Shown: positions 14,926-27,698 of the stretch, one piece after another | Numbering within the stretch: position 1 is the first letter of the stretch | Layout of the letters: the number at the start of each line of letters is the position of its first letter | NCBI RefSeq assembly: GCF_000242895.2 | Contig: NC_021171.1 | Span: 124,001-188,000, forward strand | Reading direction: 5' to 3' | DNA from: Bacillus sp. 1NLA3E | GTDB lineage: Bacteria; Bacillota; Bacilli; Bacillales; Cytobacillaceae | Length of the DNA: 64,000 nucleotides | Made by a program: the position numbers and the translations under genes | The notes under the pieces: model-generated | What the model was told of the DNA's origin: nothing | The model's input: only the letters and a program-made list of their open reading frames with translations | Database searches by the model: none

Positions 14926-15465
14926 ATGAACCGCCTAAAAGAAAAGTTAGTAAAAGAAATTAGTCCTGCTCTAATGAGCAAGTTTAACTATAAATCGGTA
15001 ATGGAAGTACCGAAGCTTAATAAAATCGTAATCAACATGGGTGTTGGTGATGCTGTTGCAAACGCAAAAGCACTTGATATCGCAGTTGATGAACTAGGAC
15101 AGATCACTGGTCAAAAACCAGTAGTTACTCGTGCAAAAAAATCAATCGCTGGTTTCCGTCTTCGTGAGGGAATGCCAATTGGTGCGAAGGTAACTCTTCG
15201 TGGAGATCGTATGTACGAATTCCTTGATAAATTAGTATCAGTTTCTCTTCCGCGTGTTCGTGACTTCCGTGGTGTATCAAAGAAAGCATTCGATGGCCGT
15301 GGAAACTACACATTAGGTGTGAAAGAACAACTAATCTTCCCTGAAATTGATTACGATAAAGTAAGCAAGGTTCGTGGTATGGATATCGTTATCGTTACGA
15401 CGGCAAATACTGATGAAGAAGCTCGTGAGCTTTTAACTCAGTTCGGAATGCCATTCCAAAAGTAA
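14926..15465 (+). CDS. rplE: 50S ribosomal protein L5
   Basis: L5, 179 residues, binds 5S rRNA in the central protuberance and contacts the P-site tRNA. The sequence shows [12 protein letters not shown] and the C-terminal [21 protein letters not shown] follows GAAGGGAGGTACACATA. Confidence 0.98.
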   Translation: MNRLKEKLVKEISPALMSKFNYKSVMEVPKLNKIVINMGVGDAVANAKALDIAVDELGQITGQKPVVTRAKKSIAGFRLREGMPIGAKVTLRGDRMYEFLDKLVSVSLPRVRDFRGVSKKAFDGRGNYTLGVKEQLIFPEIDYDKVSKVRGMDIVIVTTANTDEEARELLTQFGMPFQK

Positions 15466-15472
15466 TCTCTAA

Positions 15473-15676
<204 letters not shown>

Positions 15677-15706
15677 AACCCAAAGTCTGGGAAGGAGGTA
15701 AATCAA

Positions 15707-16105
15707 ATGGTCATGACAGATCCAATTGCAGATATGCTTACTCGCATTCGTAATGCGAATATGGTTCGTCACGAAAAATTAGAAGTTCCTGCTTCTAATA
15801 TCAAGAAAGAAATCGCTGAAATTTTAAAGCGTGAAGGTTTCGTTCGTGACGTTGAATATATCGAAGATGACAAACAAGGTATCATCCGCATTTTCTTGAA
15901 ATACGGTGCAAATAATGTCCGTGTAATTACTGGTTTGAAAAGAATCAGCAAGCCTGGGCTCCGTGTTTATGCAAAATCAAATGAAGTTCCTCGTGTATTA
16001 AACGGTTTAGGGATTGCACTTGTTTCGACATCAAATGGTGTTGTAACTGATAAAGAAGCTCGTGCTCAACAAATCGGCGGAGAAGTTCTTGCTTATATTT
16101 GGTAA
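15707..16105 (+). CDS. rpsH: 30S ribosomal protein S8
   Basis: S8, 132 residues, binds the central domain of 16S rRNA. The ATG at 15707 is chosen because GAAGGAGGTAAATCAA precedes it and Bacillus S8 begins [18 protein letters not shown]. The C-terminal [15 protein letters not shown] motif is intact. Confidence 0.98.
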   Translation: MVMTDPIADMLTRIRNANMVRHEKLEVPASNIKKEIAEILKREGFVRDVEYIEDDKQGIIRIFLKYGANNVRVITGLKRISKPGLRVYAKSNEVPRVLNGLGIALVSTSNGVVTDKEARAQQIGGEVLAYIW

Positions 16106-16136
16106 TATAGTTTTTTAATGAATGGAGGTGCACCAA

Positions 16137-16673
16137 ATGTCTCGCGTAGGTAAAAAACCAGTCGAAATTCCTGCAGGAGTTACTGTTACAGCTAATAATG
16201 GCCTTGTGACAGTTAAAGGACCTAAAGGAGAATTGTCTCGTACATTTAATCCTGATATCACAATCGTTATTGAGGAGAACGTGGTTAACGTTTCTCGCCC
16301 ATCTGATATTAAAGAACACCGCGCATTGCACGGAACTACTCGCGCCTTGATTTCAAACATGGTTGAGGGAGTTTCTAAAGGTTTCGAAAGAAATCTTGAA
16401 TTGATCGGGGTTGGATACCGTGCCCAAAAGCAAGGTAAAAAGCTAGTTCTTAATGTCGGCTATTCACATCCGGTTGAAATCGAGCCTGAAGAAGGAATAG
16501 AAATCGAAGTTCCTGCTAATACAAAAATTTCTGTTAAAGGTGCAGATAAAGAACGTGTCGGCGCTTTAGCAGCAAATATTCGCGGAGTTCGCCCACCAGA
16601 ACCTTATAAAGGTAAAGGAATTCGTTACGAAGGTGAATTTGTGCGTCGTAAAGAAGGTAAAACAGGTAAGTAA
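16137..16673 (+). CDS. rplF: 50S ribosomal protein L6
   Basis: L6, 178 residues, lies near the factor-binding site. The start is ATG 16137 ([15 protein letters not shown]) after AATGGAGGTGCACCAA; the in-frame ATG at 16122 lies upstream of the RBS. The C-terminal signature [15 protein letters not shown] is complete. Confidence 0.97.
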   Translation: MSRVGKKPVEIPAGVTVTANNGLVTVKGPKGELSRTFNPDITIVIEENVVNVSRPSDIKEHRALHGTTRALISNMVEGVSKGFERNLELIGVGYRAQKQGKKLVLNVGYSHPVEIEPEEGIEIEVPANTKISVKGADKERVGALAANIRGVRPPEPYKGKGIRYEGEFVRRKEGKTGK

Positions 16674-16705
16674 TGCTGCCTAGGTAAACGAAAGGAGTGA
16701 CGTAA

Positions 16706-17068
16706 ATGATTACGAAGCTTGATAAAAACGCTACTCGCAGAAAAAGACATGCTCGTGTTCGTGCGAAACTTAGCGGTACACCAGCTCGTCCTCGTTTAAA
16801 TGTGTTCCGTTCAAACAAACACATTTATGCTCAATTAATTGATGATGTTAATGGAGTAACTCTTGCGAGTGCTTCTACATTAGATAAAGACTTCGGTCTT
16901 GAATCAACTGGAAACCTTGAAGCAGCACAAAAGATCGGTGAATTAGTTGCGAAACGTGCTGTAGAAAAGGGTATTTCTTCTGTTGTATTCGACCGTGGCG
17001 GATACCTCTATCATGGACGCGTACAGGCATTAGCTGATGCTGCACGTGAAAACGGCTTAGAATTTTAA
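16706..17068 (+). CDS. rplR: 50S ribosomal protein L18
   Basis: L18, 120 residues, binds 5S rRNA. It has the arginine-rich N-terminus ([19 protein letters not shown]) and the C-terminal [23 protein letters not shown] follows AAAGGAGTGACGTAA. Confidence 0.98.
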   Translation: MITKLDKNATRRKRHARVRAKLSGTPARPRLNVFRSNKHIYAQLIDDVNGVTLASASTLDKDFGLESTGNLEAAQKIGELVAKRAVEKGISSVVFDRGGYLYHGRVQALADAARENGLEF

Positions 17069-17092
17069 TAGACAAAGGAGGGACAAAAACAG

Positions 17093-17593
17093 ATGCGTCG
17101 TATTGATCCAAACAAACTTGAACTTGAAGAACGCGTAGTTACAGTTAACCGTGTTGCGAAAGTTGTTAAAGGTGGACGTCGTTTCCGTTTCTCTGCACTT
17201 GTAGTTGTTGGAGATAAGAACGGTAATGTCGGTTTCGGTACAGGTAAGGCTCAAGAAGTACCTGATGCCATTCGTAAAGCAATTGAAGATGCTAAGAAAA
17301 ACCTAATTGAAGTACCTATGGTAGGTACAACAATTCCACATCAAGTAATCGGACATTTTGGTGCGGGAGAAATCCTTTTAAAGCCAGCTGCTGAAGGTTG
17401 TGGAGTTATCGCTGGTGGCCCAGTTCGTGCGGTGCTTGAATTAGCGGGTGTTTCTGATATCCTATCTAAATCATTAGGTACAAACACACCAATCAATATG
17501 GTTCGTGCTACTTTAGACGGATTAAAACAACTAAAACGTGCTGAAGACGTAGCAAAGTTACGCGGAAAATCAGTAGAAGAACTGTTAGGATAA
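17093..17593 (+). CDS. rpsE: 30S ribosomal protein S5
   Basis: S5, 166 residues, takes part in decoding fidelity. The dsRNA-binding fold with [20 protein letters not shown] is present. The loop associated with spectinomycin resistance in the family (KVVKGGRRF) appears wild type. ATG 17093 follows AAAGGAGGGACAAAAACAG. Confidence 0.98.
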   Translation: MRRIDPNKLELEERVVTVNRVAKVVKGGRRFRFSALVVVGDKNGNVGFGTGKAQEVPDAIRKAIEDAKKNLIEVPMVGTTIPHQVIGHFGAGEILLKPAAEGCGVIAGGPVRAVLELAGVSDILSKSLGTNTPINMVRATLDGLKQLKRAEDVAKLRGKSVEELLG

Positions 17594-17606
17594 GGAGGGA
17601 AATTAA

Positions 17607-17789
17607 ATGGCGAATAAATTAGCAATTACCCTCACTCGCAGTGTGATTGGTCGTCCACAAGACCAACGCGAAACAGTTAAAGCTCTAGGTTTGCGTAAAG
17701 TGAATCAAACGGTTGAGCAGCAAGATAATCCCGCTATCCGCGGAATGATCACCAAAGTTGCTCACCTTATTACTGTAAAAGAACTATAA
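17607..17789 (+). CDS. rpmD: 50S ribosomal protein L30
   Basis: L30, 60 residues, is a small ferredoxin-like fold protein. [20 protein letters not shown] and [20 protein letters not shown] are diagnostic. ATG follows TAAGGAGGGAAATTAA, overlapping the end of rpsE's transcript signals, 13 bases after its stop. Confidence 0.97.
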   Translation: MANKLAITLTRSVIGRPQDQRETVKALGLRKVNQTVEQQDNPAIRGMITKVAHLITVKEL

Positions 17790-17819
17790 TTGATTCTTTT
17801 TTCATAAGGAGGTGCCAAT

Positions 17820-18260
17820 ATGAAACTTCATGAATTAAAACCTGCAGAAGGTTCCCGTCAAGAACGTAAACGTAAAGGACGTGGAATTGGTTCTGGTAAC
17901 GGAAAAACTGCCGGAAAAGGCCATAAAGGACAAAACGCTCGTTCGGGTGGTGGTGTTCGTTTAGGCTTTGAGGGTGGTCAAACACCTTTATTCAGACGTT
18001 TACCGAAACGAGGTTTTACAAACATCAACCGTAAGGAATATGCTGTTGTAAACCTTGATGCTTTAAACCGTTTTGAAGAAGGAACAGTGGTTACTCCTGA
18101 ACTTCTTATCGAAACAGGAGTAGTTAGCAGTGAAAAAGCAGGAATCAAAATTCTTGCTAGTGGTAGTGTAGAGAAAAAGCTTACAGTTAAAGCACATAAA
18201 TTTTCCTCTGCTGCTAAGGGAGCAATCGAAGCTGCTGGTGGAACTACTGAGGTGATTTAA
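17820..18260 (+). CDS. rplO: 50S ribosomal protein L15
   Basis: L15, 146 residues. The glycine- and lysine-rich N-terminal extension ([19 protein letters not shown]) and the RRLPKRGF motif are intact. ATG follows ATAAGGAGGTGCCAAT. Its TAA overlaps the ATG of secY (TAATG), coupling synthesis of the translocon to the ribosome operon. Confidence 0.98.
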   Translation: MKLHELKPAEGSRQERKRKGRGIGSGNGKTAGKGHKGQNARSGGGVRLGFEGGQTPLFRRLPKRGFTNINRKEYAVVNLDALNRFEEGTVVTPELLIETGVVSSEKAGIKILASGSVEKKLTVKAHKFSSAAKGAIEAAGGTTEVI

Positions 18261-19549
18261 TGTTCCAGTCAATCTCCAATTTTATGCGCGTGGGTGAAAT
18301 TAGAAAAAAAATTATCTTCACCCTTTTAATGTTAGTTGTATTTCGTATTGGGACATTTATTCCTGTCCCACACGTAAATGCAACTTTGCTACAACAACAA
18401 GATCAAACTGGTGTATTTGGTGTTCTGAATACATTTGGAGGCGGAGCATTAAAAAACTTCTCCATTTTTGCTATGGGAATCATGCCTTATATTACGGCAT
18501 CAATTATTATCCAATTGTTACAAATGGATGTTGTGCCTAAATTTACGGAATGGTCTAAGCAAGGGGATGCTGGTCGCCGAAAATTGGCTCAGTTTACTAG
18601 ATACTTCACGATTATCCTTGGATTTATCCAAGCACTTGGTATGTCTTATGGATTCAACAATTTAGCTTCAGGACGATTAATTGAAACTCCTGGAATCGGC
18701 ACCTACTTGTTAATTGCTGTTGTATTAACTGCTGGAACGTCATTTCTAATGTGGCTTGGAGAGCAGATAACAGCCCAAGGTGTGGGGAACGGGATTTCAG
18801 TTATCATTTTTGCAGGTATTGTTGCAGCAATTCCAAGTACGGCTAACCAAATATACGCTCAACAATTTCAGGACGCTGGTGAACAACTATTCCTACGTAT
18901 CATCACAATGGCCATCATTATTCTAGCTATTGTAGCAATTGTTGTCGGGGTAATCTTTATTCAGCAAGCATCACGAAAAATACCTATTCAGTACGCAAAA
19001 CGTATGGTAGAAGGTCGCCCATCAGGTGGTGCTACTCACTTACCATTAAAGGTTAATGCTGCTGGGGTAATTCCAGTAATCTTTGCAATTTCGTTTATTA
19101 TAACTCCACCAACTATTGCGTCTTTCTTTGGTACAAACGATGTAACGTTGTGGATCAAAAAGACGTTTGATTATACATCACCTGTTGGTATGATTGTCTA
19201 TGTTGCTTTAATTATCGCCTTTACGTATTTTTATGCTTTCATTCAAGTAAATCCTGAGCAGTTAGCAGAAAACTTGAAAAAGCAGGGTGGTTATATTCCT
19301 GGAATTCGACCAGGAAGAAGCACACAAGAATACTTAACAAAAGTACTATATCGCTTAACGCTTGTTGGAGCTCTTTTCTTAGCTATCATTGCAATATTGC
19401 CGGTGTTCTTTGTGAAATTTGCAGACTTACCGCAATCTGCACGAATTGGCGGAACAAGCTTACTGATTGTTGTTGGGGTTGCTCTTGATACCATGAAGCA
19501 GCTTGAGTCACAACTTGTTAAGCGTCATTATAAAGGTTTTATAAAATAG
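18260..19549 (+). CDS. secY: Protein translocase subunit SecY
   Basis: SecY, 429 residues, is the channel-forming subunit of the SecYEG translocon in the cytoplasmic membrane, with about ten membrane segments. The N-terminus [21 protein letters not shown], the plug-region GGGALKNFSIFAMGIMPYI and the cytoplasmic loop with PEQLAENLKKQGGYIPGIRPG are all present. It overlaps rplO by one base. A stable hairpin separates it from adk. Confidence 0.98.
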   Translation: MFQSISNFMRVGEIRKKIIFTLLMLVVFRIGTFIPVPHVNATLLQQQDQTGVFGVLNTFGGGALKNFSIFAMGIMPYITASIIIQLLQMDVVPKFTEWSKQGDAGRRKLAQFTRYFTIILGFIQALGMSYGFNNLASGRLIETPGIGTYLLIAVVLTAGTSFLMWLGEQITAQGVGNGISVIIFAGIVAAIPSTANQIYAQQFQDAGEQLFLRIITMAIIILAIVAIVVGVIFIQQASRKIPIQYAKRMVEGRPSGGATHLPLKVNAAGVIPVIFAISFIITPPTIASFFGTNDVTLWIKKTFDYTSPVGMIVYVALIIAFTYFYAFIQVNPEQLAENLKKQGGYIPGIRPGRSTQEYLTKVLYRLTLVGALFLAIIAILPVFFVKFADLPQSARIGGTSLLIVVGVALDTMKQLESQLVKRHYKGFIK

Positions 19550-19551
19550 AG

Positions 19552-19583
19552 TGGTTTTAGGGACTTTGAGATCCCTAAAGCCA
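19552..19583 (+). promoter_or_regulatory. Intercistronic hairpin between secY and adk
   Basis: GGTTTTAGGGA (19553-19563) and TCCCTAAAGCC (19572-19582) form an 11-bp stem with one G-U pair around an eight-base loop. No T run follows. It lies just upstream of the adk RBS and could stabilise or process the transcript. Confidence 0.5.
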
Positions 19584-19595
19584 TAAAGAGACTGA

Positions 19596-21001
<1,406 letters not shown>

Positions 21002-21112
21002 CAATTGGGTTCACACCAATCATGCTCAATCTAGTACAAACGGAAAATTGGTCTTGCCTCTATGCATTTTATGATTGAATACGTAGCTTGATTAAAGAAG
21101 GGAGACAGTTCG

Positions 21113-21331
21113 ATGGCGAAAGATGATGTAATTGAAGTAGAAGGCACAGTAATTGAAACTTTGCCAAATGCAATGTTTAAGGTAGAATTAGAAAATGGTC
21201 ATTCTGTATTGGCACATGTTTCTGGGAAAATCCGCATGCATTTCATTAGAATCTTACCAGGGGATAAAGTTACAGTAGAGCTTTCCCCATATGATCTAAC
21301 TCGCGGAAGAATCACTTATCGCTTTAAATAG
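21113..21331 (+). CDS. infA: Translation initiation factor IF-1
   Basis: IF-1, 72 residues, is an S1/OB-fold protein that occupies the 30S A site. [21 protein letters not shown] and [19 protein letters not shown] are canonical. ATG follows GAAGGGAGACAGTTCG. A possible -10 TATGAT (21070-21075) upstream hints at an internal promoter, with a weak -35. Confidence 0.98.
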   Translation: MAKDDVIEVEGTVIETLPNAMFKVELENGHSVLAHVSGKIRMHFIRILPGDKVTVELSPYDLTRGRITYRFK

Positions 21332-21482
<151 letters not shown>

Positions 21483-21505
21483 ATAGAAGGAGGTGCACTA
21501 TTCAT

Positions 21506-21871
21506 ATGGCTCGTATTGCTGGTGTTGATGTACCGCGCGAAAAGCGTGTAGTAATCTCATTAACTTACATTTACGGAATTGGAAAACCAACTGCTGAGAA
21601 AGTTCTTGCTGAAGCTGGTGTTTCTGAAGATACACGTGTTCGTGATCTAACAGAAGAAGAATTAAATAAAATCCGTGACATTATCGATAAATTAAAGGTT
21701 GAGGGTGACCTTCGTCGTGAAATCTCTCTTAACATTAAACGTTTAATGGAAATCGGATCATTCCGTGGCCTTCGTCATCGTCGTGGTTTACCTGTTCGTG
21801 GTCAAAACACGAAGAACAACGCTCGTACACGTAAAGGTCCTCGTAAAACTGTTGCTAACAAGAAAAAATAA
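21506..21871 (+). CDS. rpsM: 30S ribosomal protein S13
   Basis: S13, 121 residues, forms head-body bridges and contacts P-site t[23 protein letters not shown] and the basic C-terminus [17 protein letters not shown] are typical. ATG 21506 follows GAAGGAGGTGCACTATTCAT. Confidence 0.98.
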   Translation: MARIAGVDVPREKRVVISLTYIYGIGKPTAEKVLAEAGVSEDTRVRDLTEEELNKIRDIIDKLKVEGDLRREISLNIKRLMEIGSFRGLRHRRGLPVRGQNTKNNARTRKGPRKTVANKKK

Positions 21872-21895
21872 TTGGTAAAGGAGGTTCTCATCTAA

Positions 21896-22285
<390 letters not shown>

Positions 22286-22455
22286 TTTTTCTGTATAGAT
22301 TTTGTATCATACGTCTATAATGGGTTGTGATACTGATTTTTTGTGTTCATACAGAAATCTAAACCAGTTGTTGTGCACAATCGGGAACGTATGCAGGGGG
22401 AATTTCGGTTAGATGTTTTGCCGAGGTTTCGACGTTTTGAAGGAGGGTATATTTG

Positions 22456-23400
22456 ATGATCGAAATAGAAAAGCCAAAAATCGAAACGGTTGAGATCAAC
22501 GATGATGCCAAATACGGAAAGTTCGTCGTAGAACCACTTGAGCGTGGATATGGTACTACTTTGGGTAACTCCTTACGTCGTATCCTATTATCATCACTCC
22601 CAGGTGCAGCTGTCACATCGATTCAAATTGATGGGGTACTTCATGAATTCTCAACAATTGAAGGCGTCGTGGAAGATGTTTCATCTACTATTCTTAACAT
22701 TAAAAAGTTAGCTCTTAAAATCTATTCAGATGAAGAAAAGACGCTTGAAATTGATGTTAAGGGTCAAGGTATTGTAACTGCTGCTGATGTTACCCATGAC
22801 AGTGATGTAGAGATCTTAAATCCTGATCTTCACATTGCCACTCTTGGTTCAAACGGGCATTTACGTATGCGTCTCACAGCTAGAAGAGGTCGCGGATATA
22901 CTCCCGCTGATCAAAACAAAAGAGAAGACCAACCAATTGGTGTAATTCCAATTGATTCCATCTATACTCCAGTATCACGTGTTTCATATCAAGTAGAGAA
23001 TACACGTGTAGGTCAAATGACGAACTATGATAAGTTAACATTTGATGTATGGACAGATGGTAGTACAGGTCCTAAAGAGGCAATTGCACTTGGTGCCAAA
23101 ATTTTAACTGAGCATTTGAATATCTTTGTTGGTTTAACTGACGAAGCTCAAAATGCTGAAATTATGGTAGAAAAAGAAGAGGATCAAAAAGAAAAAGTTC
23201 TAGAAATGACGATTGAAGAACTGGATCTTTCTGTTCGTTCCTATAATTGCTTAAAACGTGCCGGTATCAATTCCGTTCAGGAGTTAGCTAACAAAACGGA
23301 AGAAGATATGATGAAGGTTCGTAACTTAGGAAGAAAGTCTCTTGAAGAAGTAAAAGCTAAACTAGAGGAACTAGGATTAGGCTTACGAAAAGATGACTGA
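22456..23400 (+). CDS. rpoA: RNA polymerase alpha subunit
   Basis: Alpha subunit, 314 residues. The start is ATG 22456 ([17 protein letters not shown]); the TTG one codon upstream is too close to the GAAGGAGGG RBS. The N-terminal dimerisation domain contains [14 protein letters not shown], a flexible linker follows, and the C-terminal domain ([19 protein letters not shown]) contacts UP elements and activators. A 170-base gap after rpsK contains a TATAAT (22316-22321) without a clear -35 box. Confidence 0.98.
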   Translation: MIEIEKPKIETVEINDDAKYGKFVVEPLERGYGTTLGNSLRRILLSSLPGAAVTSIQIDGVLHEFSTIEGVVEDVSSTILNIKKLALKIYSDEEKTLEIDVKGQGIVTAADVTHDSDVEILNPDLHIATLGSNGHLRMRLTARRGRGYTPADQNKREDQPIGVIPIDSIYTPVSRVSYQVENTRVGQMTNYDKLTFDVWTDGSTGPKEAIALGAKILTEHLNIFVGLTDEAQNAEIMVEKEEDQKEKVLEMTIEELDLSVRSYNCLKRAGINSVQELANKTEEDMMKVRNLGRKSLEEVKAKLEELGLGLRKDD

Positions 23401-23480
23401 CTAGTTAACTCATAATTAACTAGCATTTTATTGTGAACTTTGATAGGGATGAATGACTTCAACAAAGGAGGGAAACTTTC

Positions 23481-23843
23481 ATGGGATACAGAAAGTTAGG
23501 ACGTACAAGCGCTCAGCGTAAAGCGATGCTAAGAGACTTAACAACAGACTTAATTATCAATGAGCGTATTCAAACAACTGAAACACGTGCGAAAGAACTT
23601 CGTTCAACAGTTGAAAAAATGATCACTCTTGGAAAGCGTGGAGATTTACATGCACGCCGTCAAGCTGCTGCATTCGTTCGTAACGAAATTGCAAATGTTG
23701 AAACAAACCAAGATGCAGTTCAAAAACTTTTCACTGATATTGCTCCTCGTTATGAAGAGCGTCAAGGTGGATACACTCGTATTATGAAAATTGGACCACG
23801 CCGCGGCGATGGTGCACCAATGGTCATTATCGAGCTAGTTTAA
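23481..23843 (+). CDS. rplQ: 50S ribosomal protein L17
   Basis: L17, 120 residues, is the last gene of the alpha operon. [20 protein letters not shown] and the C-terminal [19 protein letters not shown] are canonical. ATG follows AAAGGAGGGAAACTTTC. A long-stem terminator follows within 20 bases. Confidence 0.98.
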   Translation: MGYRKLGRTSAQRKAMLRDLTTDLIINERIQTTETRAKELRSTVEKMITLGKRGDLHARRQAAAFVRNEIANVETNQDAVQKLFTDIAPRYEERQGGYTRIMKIGPRRGDGAPMVIIELV

Positions 23844-23861
23844 TATCCTTCTACACACAAC

Positions 23862-23912
23862 AAGGGCGAGGACAGTTTAGAGACAAACTTGTTCTTTGCC
23901 CTTTTTCTTTTA
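23862..23912 (+). terminator. Terminator of the alpha operon
   Basis: AAGGGC-GAGGACAGTTT pairs with AAACTTGTTCTTTGCCCTT, a long stem with small internal bulges, followed by TTTTCTTTT. This ends the ribosomal super-operon after rplQ. Confidence 0.8.
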
Positions 23913-24113
23913 GCGGGACATGTTCACTACTTTATATGGTTAGCATGCCTTTTCTGAACCAAGCCCATACTGAGCGTTATGATGAGCGTGAAAAAAGGAA
24001 CTACACTATGTTTTCCTTTTGATAGTTGAGGTCAAACAAATAACCTTTGCTCTTCATTTGTTGGCTACTGCGCCTTAGGCACTTTTTGCTCTTCAAATTT
24101 CATGTCTCGTTTA

Positions 24114-24205
24114 GCTCAAGCACCTCTTCCTTCATTCTATTTAGGAATGAAGAATACGAATGTGATTTAATTTTTCGTATCGGAAGAGGTGCAGGCTTTT
24201 TTTAT
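24114..24205 (+). promoter_or_regulatory. Branched hairpin with T run between rplQ and ecfA1
   Basis: GCACCTCTTCC and GGAAGAGGTGC form an 11-bp outer stem that encloses two smaller inverted repeats (TTCATTC...GAATGAA and ATACGAA...TTCGTAT), and the outer stem is followed by TTTTTTTATT. It ends ~75 bases before ecfA1. The remainder of the 435-base gap (23913-24113) shows no gene I can support. Either a terminator of an upstream transcript or a regulatory leader is possible. Confidence 0.45.
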
Positions 24206-24278
24206 TTATGTAAAAAATTAAATCAAACTAGATAAATATGAAGCCGGAGCGAGGCTAAAGAGGTGGGGGAGGAAAATC

Positions 24279-25118
24279 ATGAGTAAGCCGCTAGTTGTTC
24301 TAGAAAATATTAGCTTTCAATATGATTCCCAGGAAAGCTACGCACTAAATAATGTATCCTTTGAAGTATTTGAAGGGGAATGGTTGGCCATAGTCGGTCA
24401 TAATGGATCAGGGAAATCTACCCTTGCGAAAATATTAAATGGTTTACAGTTTCCCCAAAAAGGAAGTGTTACCGTTTGTGGATATAAATTAAGTGAAGAA
24501 ACTGTCTGGGATGTTCGTAAGAAAATTGGAATGGTATTTCAAAATCCGGATAATCAATTTGTTGGAACAACAGTTGAGGATGATGTGGCTTTTGGTTTAG
24601 AAAACATGGGGATTCCGCGTGAAATTATGCTAGAACGGATTCAAGACTCATTGAAAAAAGTAGAGATGGATCAATTTCTTGATCAAGAGCCGCACCATCT
24701 TTCTGGTGGACAGAAGCAGAGGGTTGCCATAGCCAGTGTACTTGCTCTCCAACCTGCTATTATCATCTTAGATGAAGCGACATCCATGCTAGATCCCCGA
24801 GGGCGTGAAGAAGTTTTAAACATTGTGAGAGAGTTAAAGGATAGTCGAAATATCACGGTTATTTCGATTACTCATGATCTTGAAGAAGCCGCAAGGGCAG
24901 ATCGCATATTTGTGATGAACCAGGGTGAATTGTTCAAGGAAGGGTCGCCTGAGCAGATCTTTGAACTAGATGAAGAATTGATAAGTTTAGGTCTAGACAT
25001 CCCCTTTCCGATAAAAATGAGCAAAGCTCTTAGGAAAAAAGGATTTACATTCTCGAGACACTTTTTATCAGAAGAAGAGTTGGTGAACGAACTATGGACA
25101 TCTCACTACAACAAGTAG
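24279..25118 (+). CDS. ecfA1: ECF transporter ATPase A1
   Basis: One of the two ATPases of the energy-coupling factor module, which drives uptake of vitamins or metals by exchangeable S components. It is 279 residues. Walker [10 protein letters not shown] near residue 40, Q-loop QNPDNQF, signature LSGGQKQR and Walker [12 protein letters not shown] are intact. ATG follows GGTGGGGGAGGAAAATC. It overlaps ecfA2 by 25 bases. No S-component gene lies next to it, so this is a shared (group II) module. Confidence 0.96.
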   Translation: MSKPLVVLENISFQYDSQESYALNNVSFEVFEGEWLAIVGHNGSGKSTLAKILNGLQFPQKGSVTVCGYKLSEETVWDVRKKIGMVFQNPDNQFVGTTVEDDVAFGLENMGIPREIMLERIQDSLKKVEMDQFLDQEPHHLSGGQKQRVAIASVLALQPAIIILDEATSMLDPRGREEVLNIVRELKDSRNITVISITHDLEEAARADRIFVMNQGELFKEGSPEQIFELDEELISLGLDIPFPIKMSKALRKKGFTFSRHFLSEEELVNELWTSHYNK

Positions 25119-25963
25119 AACATCGCTACCAGCAAGGAACCCCATTTGAACGGCTTGCCATTCATAATGTTTCGATTGATATTCCGTCAGGCTCATATAT
25201 GGCAATAATTGGCCACACTGGTTCCGGAAAATCGACTGTTCTTCAACATCTAAACGCCTTATTACGACCAACAAAAGGGAAAGTTTTGATTGGGGACAGA
25301 ACGATTGAAGGTAACAAAAAGGAAAAAAACTTAAAGAGCATCCGTCAAAAGGTAGGGATCGTTTTTCAATTTCCAGAACACCAGTTGTTTGAAGAAAGCG
25401 TTGAAAAGGATATTTGCTTCGGCCCAATGAATTTTGGCGTATCTGAGGCAGAGGCAAAGGTAAGGGCTCAAACGGCAATCCGCCAGGTAGGTTTATCAGA
25501 GGATATTTTACAAAGGTCTCCGTTTGACCTATCTGGTGGACAAATGCGGAGGGTTGCAATTGCCGGAGTTCTAGCAATGAAGCCTGATGTCCTCGTACTG
25601 GATGAACCGACAGCCGGCCTTGATCCTCGTGGACGTAAAGAGATCATGGAGATGTTTTATCGTCTCCATCAAGAAAGAGAACTTACCACCATTTTGGTTA
25701 CCCATAGTATGGAGGATGCCGCACGTTTTGCCGATAAAATCTTTATTATGCAAAAAGGTGAGGTTTATAAACAAGGCACTCCTAAAGAAATCTTTGCATC
25801 GCCTGAAGGGTTGATCGAATTGGGTCTAGATGTTCCTGAAGTGGTTCGTTTTCAGCAAAAATTTGAGCAAGCCTTTCAAATGAAACTTGATGAGACCTGC
25901 CTGACAATGGAACAATTAACTGAGAAAATCGCCTTAGTTTTGGATAGGGGGAATTCAAAATGA
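25094..25963 (+). CDS. ecfA2: ECF transporter ATPase A2
   Basis: The second ECF ATPase, 289 residues, pairs with EcfA1. Motifs: Walker [11 protein letters not shown]-loop [12 protein letters not shown] (family-characteristic), signature LSGGQMRR, Walker [16 protein letters not shown]. It begins inside ecfA1 ([19 protein letters not shown]) and ends in an ATGA overlap with ecfT, so the three genes are translationally coupled. Confidence 0.96.
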   Translation: MDISLQQVEHRYQQGTPFERLAIHNVSIDIPSGSYMAIIGHTGSGKSTVLQHLNALLRPTKGKVLIGDRTIEGNKKEKNLKSIRQKVGIVFQFPEHQLFEESVEKDICFGPMNFGVSEAEAKVRAQTAIRQVGLSEDILQRSPFDLSGGQMRRVAIAGVLAMKPDVLVLDEPTAGLDPRGRKEIMEMFYRLHQERELTTILVTHSMEDAARFADKIFIMQKGEVYKQGTPKEIFASPEGLIELGLDVPEVVRFQQKFEQAFQMKLDETCLTMEQLTEKIALVLDRGNSK

Positions 25964-26757
25964 TGGAGAAGATGATCTTCGGGCGTTATGTTCCGGCGGA
26001 TTCCATTGTTCATCAGATGGACCCTCGTTCGAAGCTAATGCTAGTCTTTTTATTTGTATGTATCGTCTTTATAGCAAACAATCCGATTACCTATGCCATT
26101 TTAACGGTTTATACATTCTTTATCGTTGCTCTTTCAAAAATTTCCTTTCGATTTTTATATGCTGGGCTTAAACCTGTACTATGGCTAATCCTGTTCACCC
26201 TATTAATGCATTTATTTTTAAACAAGGAAGGTGAACTGTTAATCCAGGTTGGTCCGTTAAAAATTTATGAAGAAGGAGTAAGGCAAGGGATATTCATCTC
26301 AATGCGATTCTTCTTATTAATTCTAGTGACTTCTTTATTAACTCTAACGACAACACCGATTGAAATAACAGATGGGTTGGAGACCCTTTTGGGACCACTG
26401 AAAAAAATACACTTTCCGGTGCATGAATTAGCTTTAATGATGTCTATTTCATTGCGATTTATTCCTACACTGATGCAAGAGACTGATAAAATCATGAAAG
26501 CGCAGATTGCTAGGGGTGTTGAATTCACCGGTGGACCGATTAAGGAAAGAGTTCGAGCGATTGTTCCTTTGTTAATTCCTTTGTTTATCAGTTCATTTAA
26601 ACGGGCTGAGGAGCTTGCCGTGGCAATGGAAGCAAGGGGTTACCGTGGTGGCGAAGGAAGAACGAAATACCGCCTCTTAAAGTGGAAAATGGCCGATACG
26701 GGCATGCTTGTACTACTTGGAGTAATTACGGCGTGTTTATATTTATTTAGAACATAA
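25960..26757 (+). CDS. ecfT: ECF transporter transmembrane subunit T
   Basis: The membrane scaffold EcfT, 265 residues, links the ATPases to S components. It has several hydrophobic segments and two cytoplasmic coupling helices, of which ...[12 protein letters not shown] and [17 protein letters not shown] carry the family Ala-Arg-Gly motifs. ATG 25960 overlaps the ecfA2 stop; a second ATG follows immediately at 25963. Confidence 0.95.
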   Translation: MMEKMIFGRYVPADSIVHQMDPRSKLMLVFLFVCIVFIANNPITYAILTVYTFFIVALSKISFRFLYAGLKPVLWLILFTLLMHLFLNKEGELLIQVGPLKIYEEGVRQGIFISMRFFLLILVTSLLTLTTTPIEITDGLETLLGPLKKIHFPVHELALMMSISLRFIPTLMQETDKIMKAQIARGVEFTGGPIKERVRAIVPLLIPLFISSFKRAEELAVAMEARGYRGGEGRTKYRLLKWKMADTGMLVLLGVITACLYLFRT

Positions 26758-26770
26758 TGGGGTTTTACTT

Positions 26771-27508
26771 ATGCAACGTTATAAATGCAAAGTTGCTTAT
26801 ACTGGGACACGTTTCTCAGGCTACCAGGTTCAGCCAAATAAACGAACCGTTCAAAGTGAAATAGAGAAAGCGTTGAAAAAGATCCATAAAGGGGCTCATA
26901 TTTTTATTAATGCCTCAGGAAGAACCGATGCAGGGGTTCATGCCAAGGGCCAAGTCATTAATTTTGACTCAAGTCTAGCGATTTCAGAGGATAGGTGGAT
27001 TATTGCCTTAAATTCGGTGCTGCCTGATGACATTTCTATTTTACAGGTAGAGAAAGTGCCAGCTGAATTTCACGCAAGGTTCAATGCTGTCGAAAAAGAG
27101 TATCGTTATTTTCTCCACCTATCAGCTATTCGTGATCCTTTTCAACAATATTTTTCCTATCAATACTCATATTCGTTAAATTATTCAGATATAGTAACTG
27201 CGTCCCGTTTTTTAATTGGCACTCATGATTTTACGAGCTTCTGCTCTGCGAAGACCGAAAAAGAGGACCGAGTAAGGACGATTCATAAACTAGAGCTTTT
27301 CGAAGAAAATGGCCTTTTAGTTTTCCGGGTTGTTGGGAATGGTTTTTTGTATAATATGGTAAGAATCCTGGTTGGAACGTTGCTTGAAGTTGGCAACGGG
27401 AAGCGAGATCCGTATTCAATCCCGGAGATCCTTGCTAAGAAAGACCGTGCTGCAGCAGGGAAAACTGCCCCAGCACATGGGTTGTATTTATGGGAAGTGC
27501 TTTATTAA
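26771..27508 (+). CDS. truA: tRNA pseudouridine(38-40) synthase
   Basis: TruA isomerises U38-U40 of the tRNA anticodon arm to pseudouridine. It is 245 residues. The catalytic Asp53 is in GRTDAGVHA, and [17 protein letters not shown] is the other family signature. It lies 13 bases after ecfT, as in B. subtilis. An RBS GGGGTTTTACTT is modest. Confidence 0.97.
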   Translation: MQRYKCKVAYTGTRFSGYQVQPNKRTVQSEIEKALKKIHKGAHIFINASGRTDAGVHAKGQVINFDSSLAISEDRWIIALNSVLPDDISILQVEKVPAEFHARFNAVEKEYRYFLHLSAIRDPFQQYFSYQYSYSLNYSDIVTASRFLIGTHDFTSFCSAKTEKEDRVRTIHKLELFEENGLLVFRVVGNGFLYNMVRILVGTLLEVGNGKRDPYSIPEILAKKDRAAAGKTAPAHGLYLWEVLY

Positions 27509-27567
27509 AATAATATCACTAAGACTTAAAGGGTAAGTTTATATTCTTAAGGCAACTAATCCTGGTG

Positions 27568-27596
27568 TTGACATTCTGCCCACAACGCGATATTAT
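27568..27596 (+). promoter_or_regulatory. sigma-A promoter of rplM-rpsI
   Basis: TTGACA (27568-27573), 17 bases and TATTAT (27591-27596) form a strong vegetative promoter downstream of truA, giving a ~95-base leader before rplM. Confidence 0.8.
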
Positions 27597-27603
27597 ATCA
27601 TAT

Positions 27604-27698
27604 GGTATGTATTTTAACCCCACAATGAGCCCCGGAAGAGCTATTTGTGTCAAAATATATATGGACAATCTGAATCAGATTATTTAGGAGGGAAATTC
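27604..27698 (+). promoter_or_regulatory. L13 ribosomal-protein leader
   Basis: The untranslated leader between the promoter and rplM contains CCCCACAATGAGCCCCGG and later pairing partners. I recognise it as the Firmicute L13 leader family that precedes rplM-rpsI (Rfam L13_leader); the function known for such leaders is feedback by the ribosomal protein. The assignment rests on position and recalled sequence. Confidence 0.6.

Noticed and set aside
24047-24235. 62-codon ORF in the rplQ-ecfA1 gap
   Set aside because: No RBS, low-complexity Phe/Ser/Leu content, and it spans the terminator-like hairpin.
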